From the NCBI GenBank assembly GCA_943735955.1, contig OX030959.1, positions 6,566,241-6,630,240 of the forward strand: a stretch of DNA of 64,000 nt, given 5' to 3'. Under the pieces are notes generated by a model that was not told the DNA's origin, ran no database searches, and saw only the letters and a list, made by a program, of their open reading frames with translations. This document shows, piece after piece, positions 39,401 to 54,565 of the stretch (position 1 is the stretch's first letter; each line of letters opens with the position of its first letter). Position numbers and translations under genes: made by a program. The DNA comes from Piscicola geometra (taxonomy: Eukaryota > Annelida > Clitellata > Hirudinida > Piscicolidae).

Positions 39401-42400
39401 GGCAACTGGTATCTGGGTAATTTTTTAAACCCAAGTACCATAATCTAATTTATTTTAAGTAAAAATTATGAAATAAAAATTAGTTTAAACTGAATAAAAT
39501 AGATCATTGATTATCAATTCACAATTTTATTTTTTTATGATATATTGCTTAAATATTTGGATAAATAGAATTTTTATGCTTTTGAAAAGATTTTTCCATG
39601 AAAAACCATTTAGAAACTGAAAAAATATATAATGATTTTCAATATTAATTAAGTTATAATAATGAAAAATTATAAATATCCTGTTTAAACGAGGATATCT
39701 AATTGTAATTGAATATTCACCATTTAAGAACTGCGCATTTGAACAAAAAGGCACATTTATTAACTCTTTTTGGGTACCCGGATCTCGTTGGCGATGCCTT
39801 ATTTTAAACATTAAGCTAGGCTTCTGTATGATGGTCCTAATGCTCACTTTCCTGATTGAAGTACACCGTTACGACCTTATAACTAAGGTTTCGTAATTAT
39901 CGAAAAATAATTTCAACTTTCCATTATTTTATTTTCTTTTCCTAAACATATTATCGAACAAAATCTTTACAAATAGCTTATTAGATTAAAAAAATAAACT
40001 TGTTTTTGAGTTTTAAAATACTGCGTTTTAAAAATAATAATCTACTTAATCTCTGAAAATCTCAATAATTAAACTTTTCATGCTATTTTACCAATTATTT
40101 TCACTCCTGAAGAATGTTTACAAACGTGAATATAAACTCATAGAATGTCTTAATGACTGAAATTTCAGAAAGTATTTTTTAAATGGTCAGTTAGAAAAAA
40201 ACAAAAGAACAAACTTTCAAAATAACGTCAAATTTCTCGTTATTTATTTTTTTAACTCTAAATTTTGGGAAAAAACTTTTTGACAAAATTATAAATTCTT
40301 CTCAAAGATTAAAAAAAATACATTTTTTAATTTCTTCGTTGTTGACAACTGACTTGCTTCGATAAACATTTTCAAAATTTTCCAGAAAATATAGATCTCA
40401 TTCTCTCTAGTTTTCAAAATACCCAACTAGTTTATTTTTTTTCTAAAATGACTTAATAAAAGCTTTTAAATTTCAATTAGTATTTTTTAAATTAGAGAAT
40501 GGACTTTGAAATGTTCTTTTGCTTTTCACGAAGGCTTGTAAGGCAATCTTCGCTGGCAATGTGCCATGAATTTTTCCTCCGCATTCAACCAAACTCCATA
40601 AAGCTCAACTTCATTAATCTAATTTTAGTTGCAATAAACTCAATTTGAAATGAAAGGGGAATGTCTATCAACAGAATAAATGAATTTAACAAAGAGTTTT
40701 CTAACTCTTTCAATTTACTCTCAACCCATCAAACTCTTTCCATTTTCAACATCTCTACAGCCTCAGCTTTCAGACTCATTAATACTCTCTCACTATCGTT
40801 ATAACTTATAAATCACAATCATATTTAATATTGTAATAAACATGATAAATCCATTACCAGACAGTGGTTCACCGGAACGTCATAACGACAGCAGCGACAA
40901 TTGCAACATCTTTTCTGACACAATAATTCAAAGGAATCTTTCCATTTTTGCTCGCTGTAATTGCAGCATGAGCGATCACGAATATTCTTGCTGACGTCAT
41001 TCTTGGCTAGCACACGCGCGCCGTGGATGAGATTTAAAACTCGTTTGGTCTTGCAAGCAGACGTCTTTTTCGCGGCATCATTGCCTACTAATTATTTCAG
41101 CCTTACCAAATTTTGTGTTCAGGCAGTGTTTCTCATTAAAATTACTTGCTCTTGTTTCAAAATGTCTATTTTTTCATAATTCAGCTTTTCGTGTATTTCA
41201 CATGCCGCTAATGAGAAATTCTCCCGATTCAAATCTAATTTCCAGTTTTAGAACAAAATATATTTGCTTTTTCTTTTTGATTCTGGTCACGTTTCATATT
41301 CCTATACCTTGCTAACACTGTCAGCTCCTGATGACGGCCTATCAAAGCTTGTTCCTTTCGAAGCCACTCGTATTACCTTGTAAAGAGTCTCTGATGGAAG
41401 GAACTGAAGGAATTAACCACCGTTATCTTCCTTTTATCAATTGAGCCATGGTGCGCATAAGTTTTTCGATGCAGTCGTCTTAAAAACTTTGAAAAAATAC
41501 TAAAATTTATAGATATTTCAAATTTTCTTTATTTAAGTTTTTAGTGCTTTTGTTAATTTCAAAACTATGATCTAAACATGAAGGTTAGAAAGTGCGACTA
41601 CTGATTTACATGGTGTCGAATAAAGGAATTGGCAGACTTAGAAAGTGTTTCTACGTGTTCGGGTTTTGAAATATTGCTTTAATACACCTTAATTGTTTTT
41701 TTATAAACCAACTTTATATTTTATATTCATAAAAAACGAAAAAAAAACAAATTATTCGTCTGACTGCGAACTCACATCTGTTTTTTCATTTTTTCAATTT
41801 GATCTAAAAACGATTTAAAATATTTTTGTTAGAAACTAATGTCACTTAAATAATAAATAAAACCAAGAGCATCTGCTTAATACTCGTTAGGATAGTTTGT
41901 TCTAATATTCGCCTTCGATAGAATAAATAGTCTCGAATGCTGCACAGCTATCGTTTATATTTAAATTTCAAAATTGTGAAACAAAAAATATTTACGGCAT
42001 CACTTTCAGCTATTTATTTCGCTTTTAACTTCCCAATCCTTAAAGAATAAGGCAAATTTTTTTCTCACTTTTATCCTCTAAAAACTTCCAATACAGAATC
42101 CTCCAAAATGTTGAAGTACGCAGAAAACTTCAAATAAATCCTACATAGAGAACGTGAACAGCGTTCGTTAATTGTAGCAAACTTTAAAGTTTCCGAAAAG
42201 AAAAGTTATTCCATTAGAAAGGCACTCTCGCAAGATATAATGAGCTTGTTGGCGCTGAGATGTGCTCGTGTGAGACGCTGCTTGTTAGCGTCAATTTCCT
42301 CATCAAAACACTGCTCTTTTACTTTTTATTCAGACGCTGTCGATCATCTTTTTGGAAATAAAAAGTTGTATTTTTCAGATTTCAGAGAATGCTTTATAAA

Positions 42401-42669
42401 AATTTAAGCTTTTCATCGTTTAAAAATTTTAATCTAAAAGTAATCTTGTTTCAAATGCAATGTGGCAATGCCAAAAGACTTTTATATTATGTGCCCTGAC
42501 GAGCCAAACTAACGTTCACTAGGAACTTGCAGAAGATGACACGCACTTGTTTTCCAGTTTCGAAAGAACCGGATATGCTGCTTCATGTTGTTGCCACAAA
42601 ACAAGGCCCAATTGTCTAGCCTACCTTAGATTCTGTTCGATATCGCAAAATAATGGACTTATTAATCAT

Positions 42670-42739
<70 letters not shown>

Positions 42740-45202
42740 AATAATAATAATGTTAATAAAATATATATATATACATATAAATTTGATTTGAAAAATATTT
42801 TCTGTAGCGCAAAACAATAAAAAGAAGTCTAACTTTTTTATTTCGATAAATTTTGCTAACTGCGTTAAATATTTAAATGATTTAGTTTATTAACGGGTTA
42901 ATCAAAAAGTTAACGTAGATTAAAGCACAGCTCTAATAAGCTTTGAAAACGAATATTTTAAAGCTTTTGAGTTGTTTTAATGTTGTGATTCAGCCTTTCA
43001 GAATTCCACTCTACCCTAAAGCATTTTTTCTGGCTGAGCAATCTAAACTGTTTTGAAGAGTGGTTTTAAAAGCACATATCCATCATTTAATGAAAGTTTG
43101 TTTTTTTCTTCTTAATTACTTTTTTAATACATTAAAAAAAGAAAGGTTGAGAACCATGAATGCGAAAACGCTCTTCTTTTAAACTTTAAGAAAATTTAAT
43201 TTTTCAAAACTTAGAATTGTTTTCAAACTCTGAAAACTATTTTATACAATAATTGAGAAAAATATTATTTTAAAACTAAATACAAAAAGCGGCCTTTCCT
43301 GCATGACAAATAAAAATTTCTTATTGTCCCATTTCCAAGCATTAAAACAATCCAATCTTAGAAATTAGAATTTTAAAATGTTCGCAGGTTGTGGGAATCA
43401 TATTAAACTGTTCTAACTTATTTTAAATTCTAGTTGTATTGCTAGACAGATATGAATCTGTTTGACAAGAGAGAATGCGCCGTTGACAATGTTTCCTTAA
43501 AAAATCTTAATATAGACAACAAAAATACAAGCATCTGAAGAAATTAAATACTAGGCACGCATTGAAGCAATGAAAAAGATACATTGGCATGATTTCACTT
43601 TCATTAAGACCATGCCAAATTAAACATTTTTTTTACCCCAATAACATTTTCTATCACCAATCTTCCTCATCCAACTCTCACCACAGTTCTATCGACTCAG
43701 TCTCAAGGATTTCATCTCGCTTGCCCAGCTTCGACGCTCGTTCTCGAAACAGCCACAGCGGCAGCATTATCGGCTCCTACCTAGGTGGAACGAGCTTCCA
43801 CTCCACCGGTGCTGACCGAAGAAGATCAACTGAAGCCTCGATTGGGGGTGGAAGCATTGCTCTACCCGCACAGTTCGACCTGCCTGGAATCCACATCAGT
43901 CGGATTGAAACTCTTGACTTCGACGACGTTTCAGTGCTTTCCGGCTTTGGTGGGTTAGGACCTCGTCGTTACATCATCATCGAGAGTGACGGGTCGAGTG
44001 AACACTCAAAAAAGTCCGTTTTCAATTCGGAGTGCTCCTTCTCGGTGTGCAGTCGTAGTAGTAAGAGCAGGAGCAGCAGGGACTCCAGCAACTTCGGCTC
44101 CAGATGGGACTTCTCGAAAGATTCTGAATGGGAGGTTAACCCTCAAAACCGGTCAGAGTTTTCCAACGCCCATTCGAACCCACGACACGCTTCTTTATCG
44201 TCTGCAACTCCTTCTAGCTTCAATCCCAGCTTCCTCTCACCCTCCATGCCTCGCAAGGGTTCGACCGTCACTTTTGACACCAACGAACAAAACTCCACCA
44301 GACGACACTCTTCACCAGCTCCAGGCCTCAAAAAAAGAGATTCCATCTCTCACTTGCAGCCCACCATCGAACTCTCCAACGAAAATTCCCGCTTTAAAGA
44401 CTCAAAAAGCGACTGGTTTTACACAAACCAACCTTCCATCTACGGAAACTCAGCTTACAGAAAGAAAAGCGCTGGAGATCAGTCGTTGATGTCGTGCGTG
44501 ATCGATGAGAACGACGGTGACGAAGAAGAGTTTAGTGACGGTGAGAAGGAAGAAGCGAAAACTGAATTTGTGAAAGAAACCAGTAAATTTGCATCAAGCA
44601 AGAGAGGCAGGGGGAGTAGCTGGGCCACTTCGAACCAGCAGACGTTTGGTCGCAGGATGTCGACAGTTACATCACCGCCACAGCCTCCTGCTGCCGCTCA
44701 AAAAAGACGAATGTCGCTGTGGAAAGTGGTGCAAGAGTCGGGTGAAAACTTCGATGACGCTCAACTTCTCCACACCCCCTTCTCCACTGCACCCCCCTCC
44801 ACCGAAAAAGAAACATCTCCACGCCGCAACGAACCGCTCAGCAGAAACACTAGAAGCGACTCGATTTTCGCGAGTTTTTTGAAAAACAAATTTGTAAAGC
44901 AAGGAATGAAATTCAATTTAATCTCGGAAAGTCTCGATAGGCATGACTTTTTCGGAAAGGACGACGCTGAGGGGAACGCGAAGAACGACGAAGAGCACCA
45001 TAATGAGGACAGAAAAAGCGAGGGTGGCGTTGAACACAAAGAGTCTTCATCGAGGTTCAGTCTCTTCGCAAACTCCATTCTATCCAGTTTGTATGGGAAG
45101 TCTCCCGAGAAGGAAGCCTTACCCTCACCTGCAGGCGCAATAAAGGATCATGGTGGTGATGGTGGTAGTGTTAGTGGCAGTAGAAGTGGCAGTGGAAGAT
45201 AG
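27468..45202 (+). CDS. Two-TM, largely disordered membrane protein, TMEM200-like
   Basis: Two exons are proposed: 27468-28351 (ending AACAG|GTGAGT, phase 2) and 43687-45202 (after CTCACCACAG). The phases match and give 799 residues. Residues 1-130 are Asn/Lys/Asp-rich and disordered. A basic patch (RWRSKLRRKRF) lies at 130-140. TM1 is about 176-198 and TM2 about 209-231, separated by a short loop. After TM2 comes a charged region (about 232-290) and a long Ser/Arg-rich, acidic tail. Two closely spaced TMs with an IGP motif opening TM2 and a long Ser-rich tail recall vertebrate TMEM200 proteins, but identity is weak. The ~15.3-kb intron is inferred only from splice sites and phase; the second exon could belong to another gene. 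The function is unknown. Confidence 0.6.
28352..31566. other. Intron / gene-poor DNA
   Basis: This is the proximal part of the proposed 15.3-kb intron, AT-rich. A coding-looking patch at about 31356-31470 (reading ESIIRLGTRKPITSQQTLNG and on to a stop) may be an alternative terminal exon but is not established. Confidence 0.4.
31567..31774 (+). CDS. Candidate alternative terminal exon of the two-TM protein gene
   Basis: A good acceptor (GTGAGTTTTTTTGCTTTGAAG|C) opens a 69-codon frame that is phase-compatible with the donor at 28352. It is non-repetitive in composition (SGYLERRDSESTKSNGTCC, then SLEYQSPLTAINKLISTNN) and ends FNDHCL before a TGA. No internal donor is seen, so it would be a last exon giving a shorter cytoplasmic tail. 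It may equally be a chance frame in AT-rich DNA. Confidence 0.25.
31775..37091. other. Intron / gene-poor DNA
   Basis: Central part of the proposed long intron, AT-rich with many poly-T runs. The 80-codon minus-strand frame at 32148-32387 has ordinary protein-like composition but no recognisable family. Confidence 0.35.
37092..37276 (+). repeat. GATGATGG minisatellite, ~5 copies
   Basis: Units of about 35-39 bp alternate a GGTGGTGTGATGATGATG block with GGAATGGTATAAGGG or GGTATTGGAGT. The His/Ser-rich minus-strand frames across it are repeat artefacts. Confidence 0.85.
37277..42670. other. Intron / gene-poor DNA
   Basis: AT-rich DNA without a supportable gene, RNA or element end. Small open frames at 37786-38136, 38522-38767 and 40961-41179 lack family resemblance and exon context. 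A weak tRNA-like stretch lies near 39109-39165. Confidence 0.35.
42671..42752 (+). repeat. (GAT)n then (AAT)n microsatellite
   Basis: About 23 pure GAT units pass into ATAATAATAAT. It lies inside the proposed long intron, about 0.9 kb before the last exon of the two-TM protein gene. Confidence 0.95.
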
Positions 45203-46325
45203 TACAACAGTGGTATTATTGGTGCTAGTGTGGAAGGTGGTGGTGTAAAACTAGAATGGACCAACTGATGCCTTGAAGCATATAGCAAGCACCACGACCA
45301 CTGACACACACCTTCGCAGACTGCTTTAAATTCTGCATAAATGCACACTTGCAAGCGAGTATTTAAGACTTTTCTGTGACCTCGTGACAGAACTAGGCAT
45401 GTCTATTTTTGTATTCCTCTGTGTCCATTTATTAGAGACTGTACATTTTTCGAGAATTTATGCCCACTCACACTAATCAAGTGTATAGGTGTGTATAAGC
45501 GCGTGTATAGATTTTTGTATAGAAGTGTTTGTATACAAGTGTGTGAATATTGGAGAGAATTGTTGCTTAGAAGTTATACATGTAAGTCCATGCCATTATT
45601 TCAGCGGTTTTCTGCTGGTATTTGTGGTCCTTACCTGCCGATTAACTGAATCTAGGAAATTACACGCAACATTTTAGAAATATGTTTCATTTTCATTTTT
45701 GTTTTTGTGTGGCCAGTTCGTTTTTTTCATTTTGCGTACTATTTCATGAACACGTTTTTCTTGTGAGTTAAGAAACCACTTGAGCTTAAGCTTGAAAATG
45801 TATTCAATTCTTGTGCGCTATTTTCAGTTGGAATGACGATTTATCCTTAATGCCAGAAACATTTGATTTTCAAAAAGCTTTTCTTCATTATTTGAAATGG
45901 AAAATGTTATAATCAGTATTCAGTCATGGCGAAAGACTTTCACATTTCACCGGTCAACTGGCTGACGAATGGGAAATATTCACCAGCCAAATCGTGACAT
46001 TCGTCGGTCCAAATTGTTGTGTTCTAAAAATCACCAATTTATATTTTTATTAAATGTGCAAATACTTATTTTTACAAAACTTTTTTTATTTTAATGACAA
46101 CAAAAAAAGTAACTTCTTCTTTACTTCATTATTTACCAAATAACTTTTTATTAACAATAAGGAAAAAACATTCGTGCCAAATCTGCTTATCGATGACTTC
46201 GTTTATGTAACACAGAAAATAATTTATTTCCTTTTCCGCTCTGAAGCTTTCCAGCACAGTGTCATCAACGTCAAAATCCAGGTCACCACCCTCGACAGCA
46301 CTCATCATCAATTCCATCACCAACC
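45203..46325. other. 3' flank of two-TM protein gene; 5' UTR of the peptide gene
   Basis: The first part is probably 3' UTR of the preceding gene. Near the right end, TTCCTTTTCCGCTCTGAAG|CTTTCC (about 46246) is a strong acceptor. It suggests that the short signal-peptide exon that follows carries about 80 bases of spliced 5' UTR. Confidence 0.4.
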
Positions 46326-48556
46326 ATGTCTTCCATCTCAGTCAAGTCTAAAACTGTGGTGACAGCTGTTCTCTTGCTGTTCGTATTAAAAACTAGCGGT
46401 AACAAAAGTTTGCAATGATTCTAGAAACGAAAAAACAGATAAATAAGAAAATGTTTATTTTTGAAAAATGCACTAATTTAAATTTTTTAAATTTAGATAT
46501 TGTTCTATAAATTCACCGCTGGCTCTAGGGTCGAAGAAACAGACTTCGCCATGACTGAGTATTATTATTAAATTCATGAAAAATGATTTTACTTTTCAAA
46601 AAATAATATTTTTAAAATTAAAAATTTTTAAATTATGTTTTCAGAATTTTTTTTTTCTATACGACATTTCGATTGATGAATATATGCTGTGGTGGTCGTG
46701 TTTGTTTTTGTTGTGTGTTTATGTGTGTAAAGATGTGTAGATGTGTAGTTGTGTGTTTCAAAAATGAATATATGAAAGTGTGTATGATATAAAAAAATTT
46801 GCGTGGGTATGTTTCAAAGAAAAGTTTTATAAATCTAATAATGAGTTAGATACATCATAATTCATCATGTCATCCCACACTCTTGGTGAAAAGCTGGTTT
46901 CATCGGTGTCTACCGTAAAATACCAGATTGTTCAGACACCCATAATGGCAGACACCATCATTTTTGAAAACCCCCACTTTTTTGGAAAAAAATTTATTTA
47001 AAAGTGTGCAATTATATTGGTACTTTACGGTGGATGTGTCCTAAGATTGAGAGTTTTGAATCATTGCTTGCGCTTTATTGTATATGCAACTCACAATGAC
47101 GAGCTTTTTACAAAAATTTCATTAAAACTTTTATTAATCGTGAAACGATGATGATGATGAAGATGATGATAATGATGATGATGATAAAGAAGAGGATGTG
47201 AGGATGACGATAACGATGAGGATGATGGTGACAATGACGAGGATGATGATGCAGAGGGTGATGCGCTTATATTTTGTAATTGAAACACGTATGGAGCGCT
47301 GAAGGCTTTTGAAAGGGCGTCTTTTCTTCTTTTATGTTGGATCTTTCACAACCCTTGAATTCAGTTGGAAAGGATTCAGAAAACCTGGTTCTTAATAAAG
47401 ATAAATTCTGTCTGAGATTGAACTATTTTTGGAGATATATTACTTCATTTTGTTGAATATTAGAATCTCTCTTCTAAAGTCATTTAATTTATTTTGTCAT
47501 AAATCCCATTTATTCTATATTTTAATATATGCATATTTAGTTTAATATATTTTCAATAACTATATTTTATCTTTCAAATATATTTTTTATCCAATCTTAA
47601 GCTTGAAATATACATTATTTAAATGATATACCGTGAAATACTAAACTCTGAAAATTGGGTCTTTATTTTGAAAACAATGTTTTCAATTTTTTATTTAAAA
47701 GCTCGAATGTCTATAGTGGCAATTAGAATGGCCAATAATAATTTGTCAAAATAATACCTATATTTTTGGACATAAAAAAATAACTATTTCAAAGACTGTT
47801 AATTTACGGTATACAGAATATTTTTTGTCGCTCTATTTTAAAGATGGTAGTAAGGGCTTTGATGCAAGATTGAGATGGGACTGCTCAAATTTAATGGCAT
47901 CCTGGGTCACTATTCAGCCTAAGTGGGCTCTTAAAGACGTGCTAGCCTTGATATAACTCTTCGGAGACAAGCACGCGCAAGTAATTGACCGTCCGAAGAG
48001 AAAAGTAGGACGTGAAATTACCCTGGAGGAGAGTCCAAGAGGTTTGCGGTTGCACTGAATGCTTGAATGAATATAAAAATATTTACTTTATATTGTATAT
48101 AATGCAAAATTCATGTTTAGCGTTGAGTTGATTCTATTTTTAATAATTGTCTCCGAAAATCTAAGCTGCCATGTTCACTTTGGTGTTGTATTTTTGATAG
48201 TGAAAAAAAAGTAAGTTCATTTTGCGAAAAAAATATTTTTTTAAATTTTAAATATTTGTCTGGAATGCATAACGATTATTTTTTTTGCCATTTCATCATT
48301 GTTCATTTCATCCGCAATTAATGTAATTATTTTTATTTATTTTTTACATTTCATGCCGTTTATTGTCCGTAAAATAAATTGTCAAGTTGAGAATTAGCGA
48401 GACTCGTTTTTAAAAGTTAATTACTTTGCACAATTTTATTGATAGTCGTTTGTTTTAAAACTTGGTCATTTACTTACAGACTCCGGTTATTACAAGCAGC
48501 ACATGCCACGAAAACCATTGCTAAAATTCACTTTCTACGGATGCAGGTGTAGCTAA
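46326..48556 (+). CDS. Candidate small secreted peptide (two coding exons)
   Basis: Exon A (46326-46398) starts at CCAACCATGTC. It encodes a charged n-region and a hydrophobic core (TVVTAVLLLFVL), a classic signal peptide, and ends AGCG|GTAACA in phase 1. Exon B (48480-48556) follows the acceptor ACTTACAG, completes an Asp codon in phase and ends KPLLKFTFYGCRCS before TAA. The product is 49 residues, with a short mature part holding a basic MPRK segment and a Cys-Arg-Cys end. An AATAAA follows at 48650 with GT/T-rich sequence after it. I recognise no family. Additional exons in the ~2.1-kb intron are possible. TGCAG|GTGTAG near the end of exon B could also serve as a splice site. The exon pairing rests on signals and phase alone. 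Confidence 0.4.
46911..47032. repeat. Short inverted-repeat element (MITE), copy 1
   Basis: The left end reads TACCGTAAAATACCA. The right end is its imperfect complement, TGGTACTTTACGGTG. The 122-bp length, near-palindromic ends and TA/TG edge fit a MITE with a TA target duplication. It is related to the copy 0.7 kb downstream. Confidence 0.55.
47144..47255 (+). repeat. GAT-rich imperfect microsatellite
   Basis: GATGAT runs with AAG, AAT and GAC interruptions, lying in the proposed intron of the peptide gene. Confidence 0.85.
47629..47811. repeat. Short inverted-repeat element (MITE), copy 2
   Basis: It starts TACCGTGAAATACTAA and ends TTAATTTACGGTA, so the ends are inverted and flanked by TA on both sides. 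Length is 183 bp. The terminal CCGTRAAATA motif is shared with copy 1, while the interiors differ. Confidence 0.55.
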
Positions 48557-48649
48557 CGACTTTGAAGGATGTTGTAGGGCACTATAAAGAGCCCTACTTT
48601 TCTGTATTTTTGTAAGTGTATTTTCCAAAGAATTTGAAGTTTAATAGAA

Positions 48650-48655
48650 AATAAA
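48650..48655 (+). terminator. Candidate polyadenylation signal of the peptide gene
   Basis: AATAAA lies about 95 bases after the candidate stop codon. T-rich and GT-rich sequence (GTTTGTGTTTTTG) follows within 70 bases, the usual arrangement for a 3' end. Confidence 0.5.
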
Positions 48656-48669
48656 TAATAAATAATAGA

Positions 48670-49954
48670 AAAAACTTATGTATTCTGTTTTTCTTTTTCT
48701 TTTTTTTGTTTGTGTTTTTGATTATGTTATCAAAAGTAATTTCATAAGAAATCATTATAAATGGTTTCGAAAAAGAATAAAGTCATCTGAAAAACTTCTT
48801 TGTTTGACTTTATAGAAAAAAAACCAGTAAATTATGAATATATATAATTATATAAATTTATTTCACAACTTAAAATTATTCGTACCAAATCGATGTTTAA
48901 TATTTTAACATATAAGTGTATTCCAGCCTTCATTTCCGTTATAAAATCACTTATTTCATTTGCTTTTCATCTATGAGTGAATTTTTCAGATGAAATAAAA
49001 AACAAAATCTATTGATGGAAGAGTGACAGCATCAAAGGACTTCCGAAAATCTGCTTCCATCCGTTCTCCATTAATTTAGTCAATTAGCATATCTAAGGCT
49101 CTATTTTATGAACTCTTAAAAAGATTTATTTCTTGAAATATTCTGATTCCCTAGCATTTGAAAGGCGCTGCCATACAAGTTGAAATAATATATAGTTTCA
49201 AGCTCTTCTGAGAGTGATTCAAAGATGTAGGAAAAAGAAAAAAGAAACAAGTAATGGATGAGAAAAAGAAGATATCTAAAAACGATTTTCTTAAAGTACT
49301 TGAATCAATAAGTTGTAGCTGAACTACTTAGCCTTGTTTTATGATAAATTTTTAAATTCAACTACCAATTGTTAGAAATATTATTTTTTGTATTTGTATT
49401 TTTGTTTCTTTATTATTATTCTTAATAAAAACTAAATTATTCCATGCAAGTATGATCTCATTAAATAATTAAAACCTTTCGAGTTTACACTTTCAATTAT
49501 ATATGTCTTAATAAACGTAGAAAAACAATTTAATAAAGATTGTTTTTCTCTAAAATAGAAGCTATTTATAAAGTATAGTAGAATTATTTATATATATATA
49601 GTATATGTATATGAATATTATAGGTATATGTTATATGAATATGTTTATTACTATATGACATGAAGATATACATATAGTAAATGTATTTGAGTAGCAATTA
49701 GTGATTGATTCTTACTTCAAGTTAAAAACTTTAAAAATCCAAGTAATTAAAAAAAAGATTTTATTTAGAATGAAAAAAATAATTCTAATTAGTTTTCATT
49801 TATCTTCATAATAATATCAATCCATTATCTTGAAAATTTTTGAATTAAAAAGTTTTTTTGCCGGTACAGTCACGTGTTCGTAAAAGCGTAAAATTGTAGA
49901 AGTTCTGAGAATCCTCAAAAGTTGCTTTGAATTATATTTAAAATAAAATCGGAA
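48670..49954. other. Intergenic, upstream of lamin
   Basis: Strongly AT-rich with TATA-type runs near 49590-49680. No coding exon seen. It should hold the lamin promoter and 5' UTR. Confidence 0.4.
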
Positions 49955-54082
<4,128 letters not shown>

Positions 54083-54565
54083 ACGCCTTATTTATTTGAA
54101 TCTCTGAAATGGAGAATTGAAGTTTATACAACGATTATTTTTAACGCCCGTGTTCGCAACGCTATAAAGGCGTCAGTAGATGATTTATTTTTACTCTACC
54201 ATTAACTATTTTATCTCATTAATCACCTTATCGTGTATTATTTTTATTATTATATTATTATTTCATTTAATTAATATTGTTGTTTTTAGCATTTAACCTT
54301 CGAGTGTTGCAACCAGACAGAATCTACCTATATGCGTTGATATTTTAAATGACATTTATTTATTATTCCACTGCGTGAGACATTACCAAATAGATTTACT
54401 GATTAATTGAAGAATTTTTTTTAATGCCATTATGTCTAATATGTCTAGAATTTAAAACAAAAACTTCGTTTTAACAAGTTGAACAACAAATTCATAAACA
54501 GTTTTTGAAGAACACAATACCAAATCTCTTTCCAGTTGAACTTACTAATTAATTGCTTAATTTCC
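54083..54565. other. Convergent 3' UTR region of lamin and CDC16
   Basis: The region lies between the two stop codons, which are 483 bp apart on opposite strands. On the minus strand AATAAA occurs at about 54355-54366 and again at about 54182 and 54088, so CDC16 transcripts could end inside lamin 3' UTR. No obvious plus-strand AATAAA was found for lamin. Confidence 0.4.

Noticed and set aside
46129..46323. Minus-strand acidic frame opposite the signal-peptide exon
   Set aside because: It has no ATG at its start, and the plus strand has better evidence here: acceptor, start context, signal peptide and donor.
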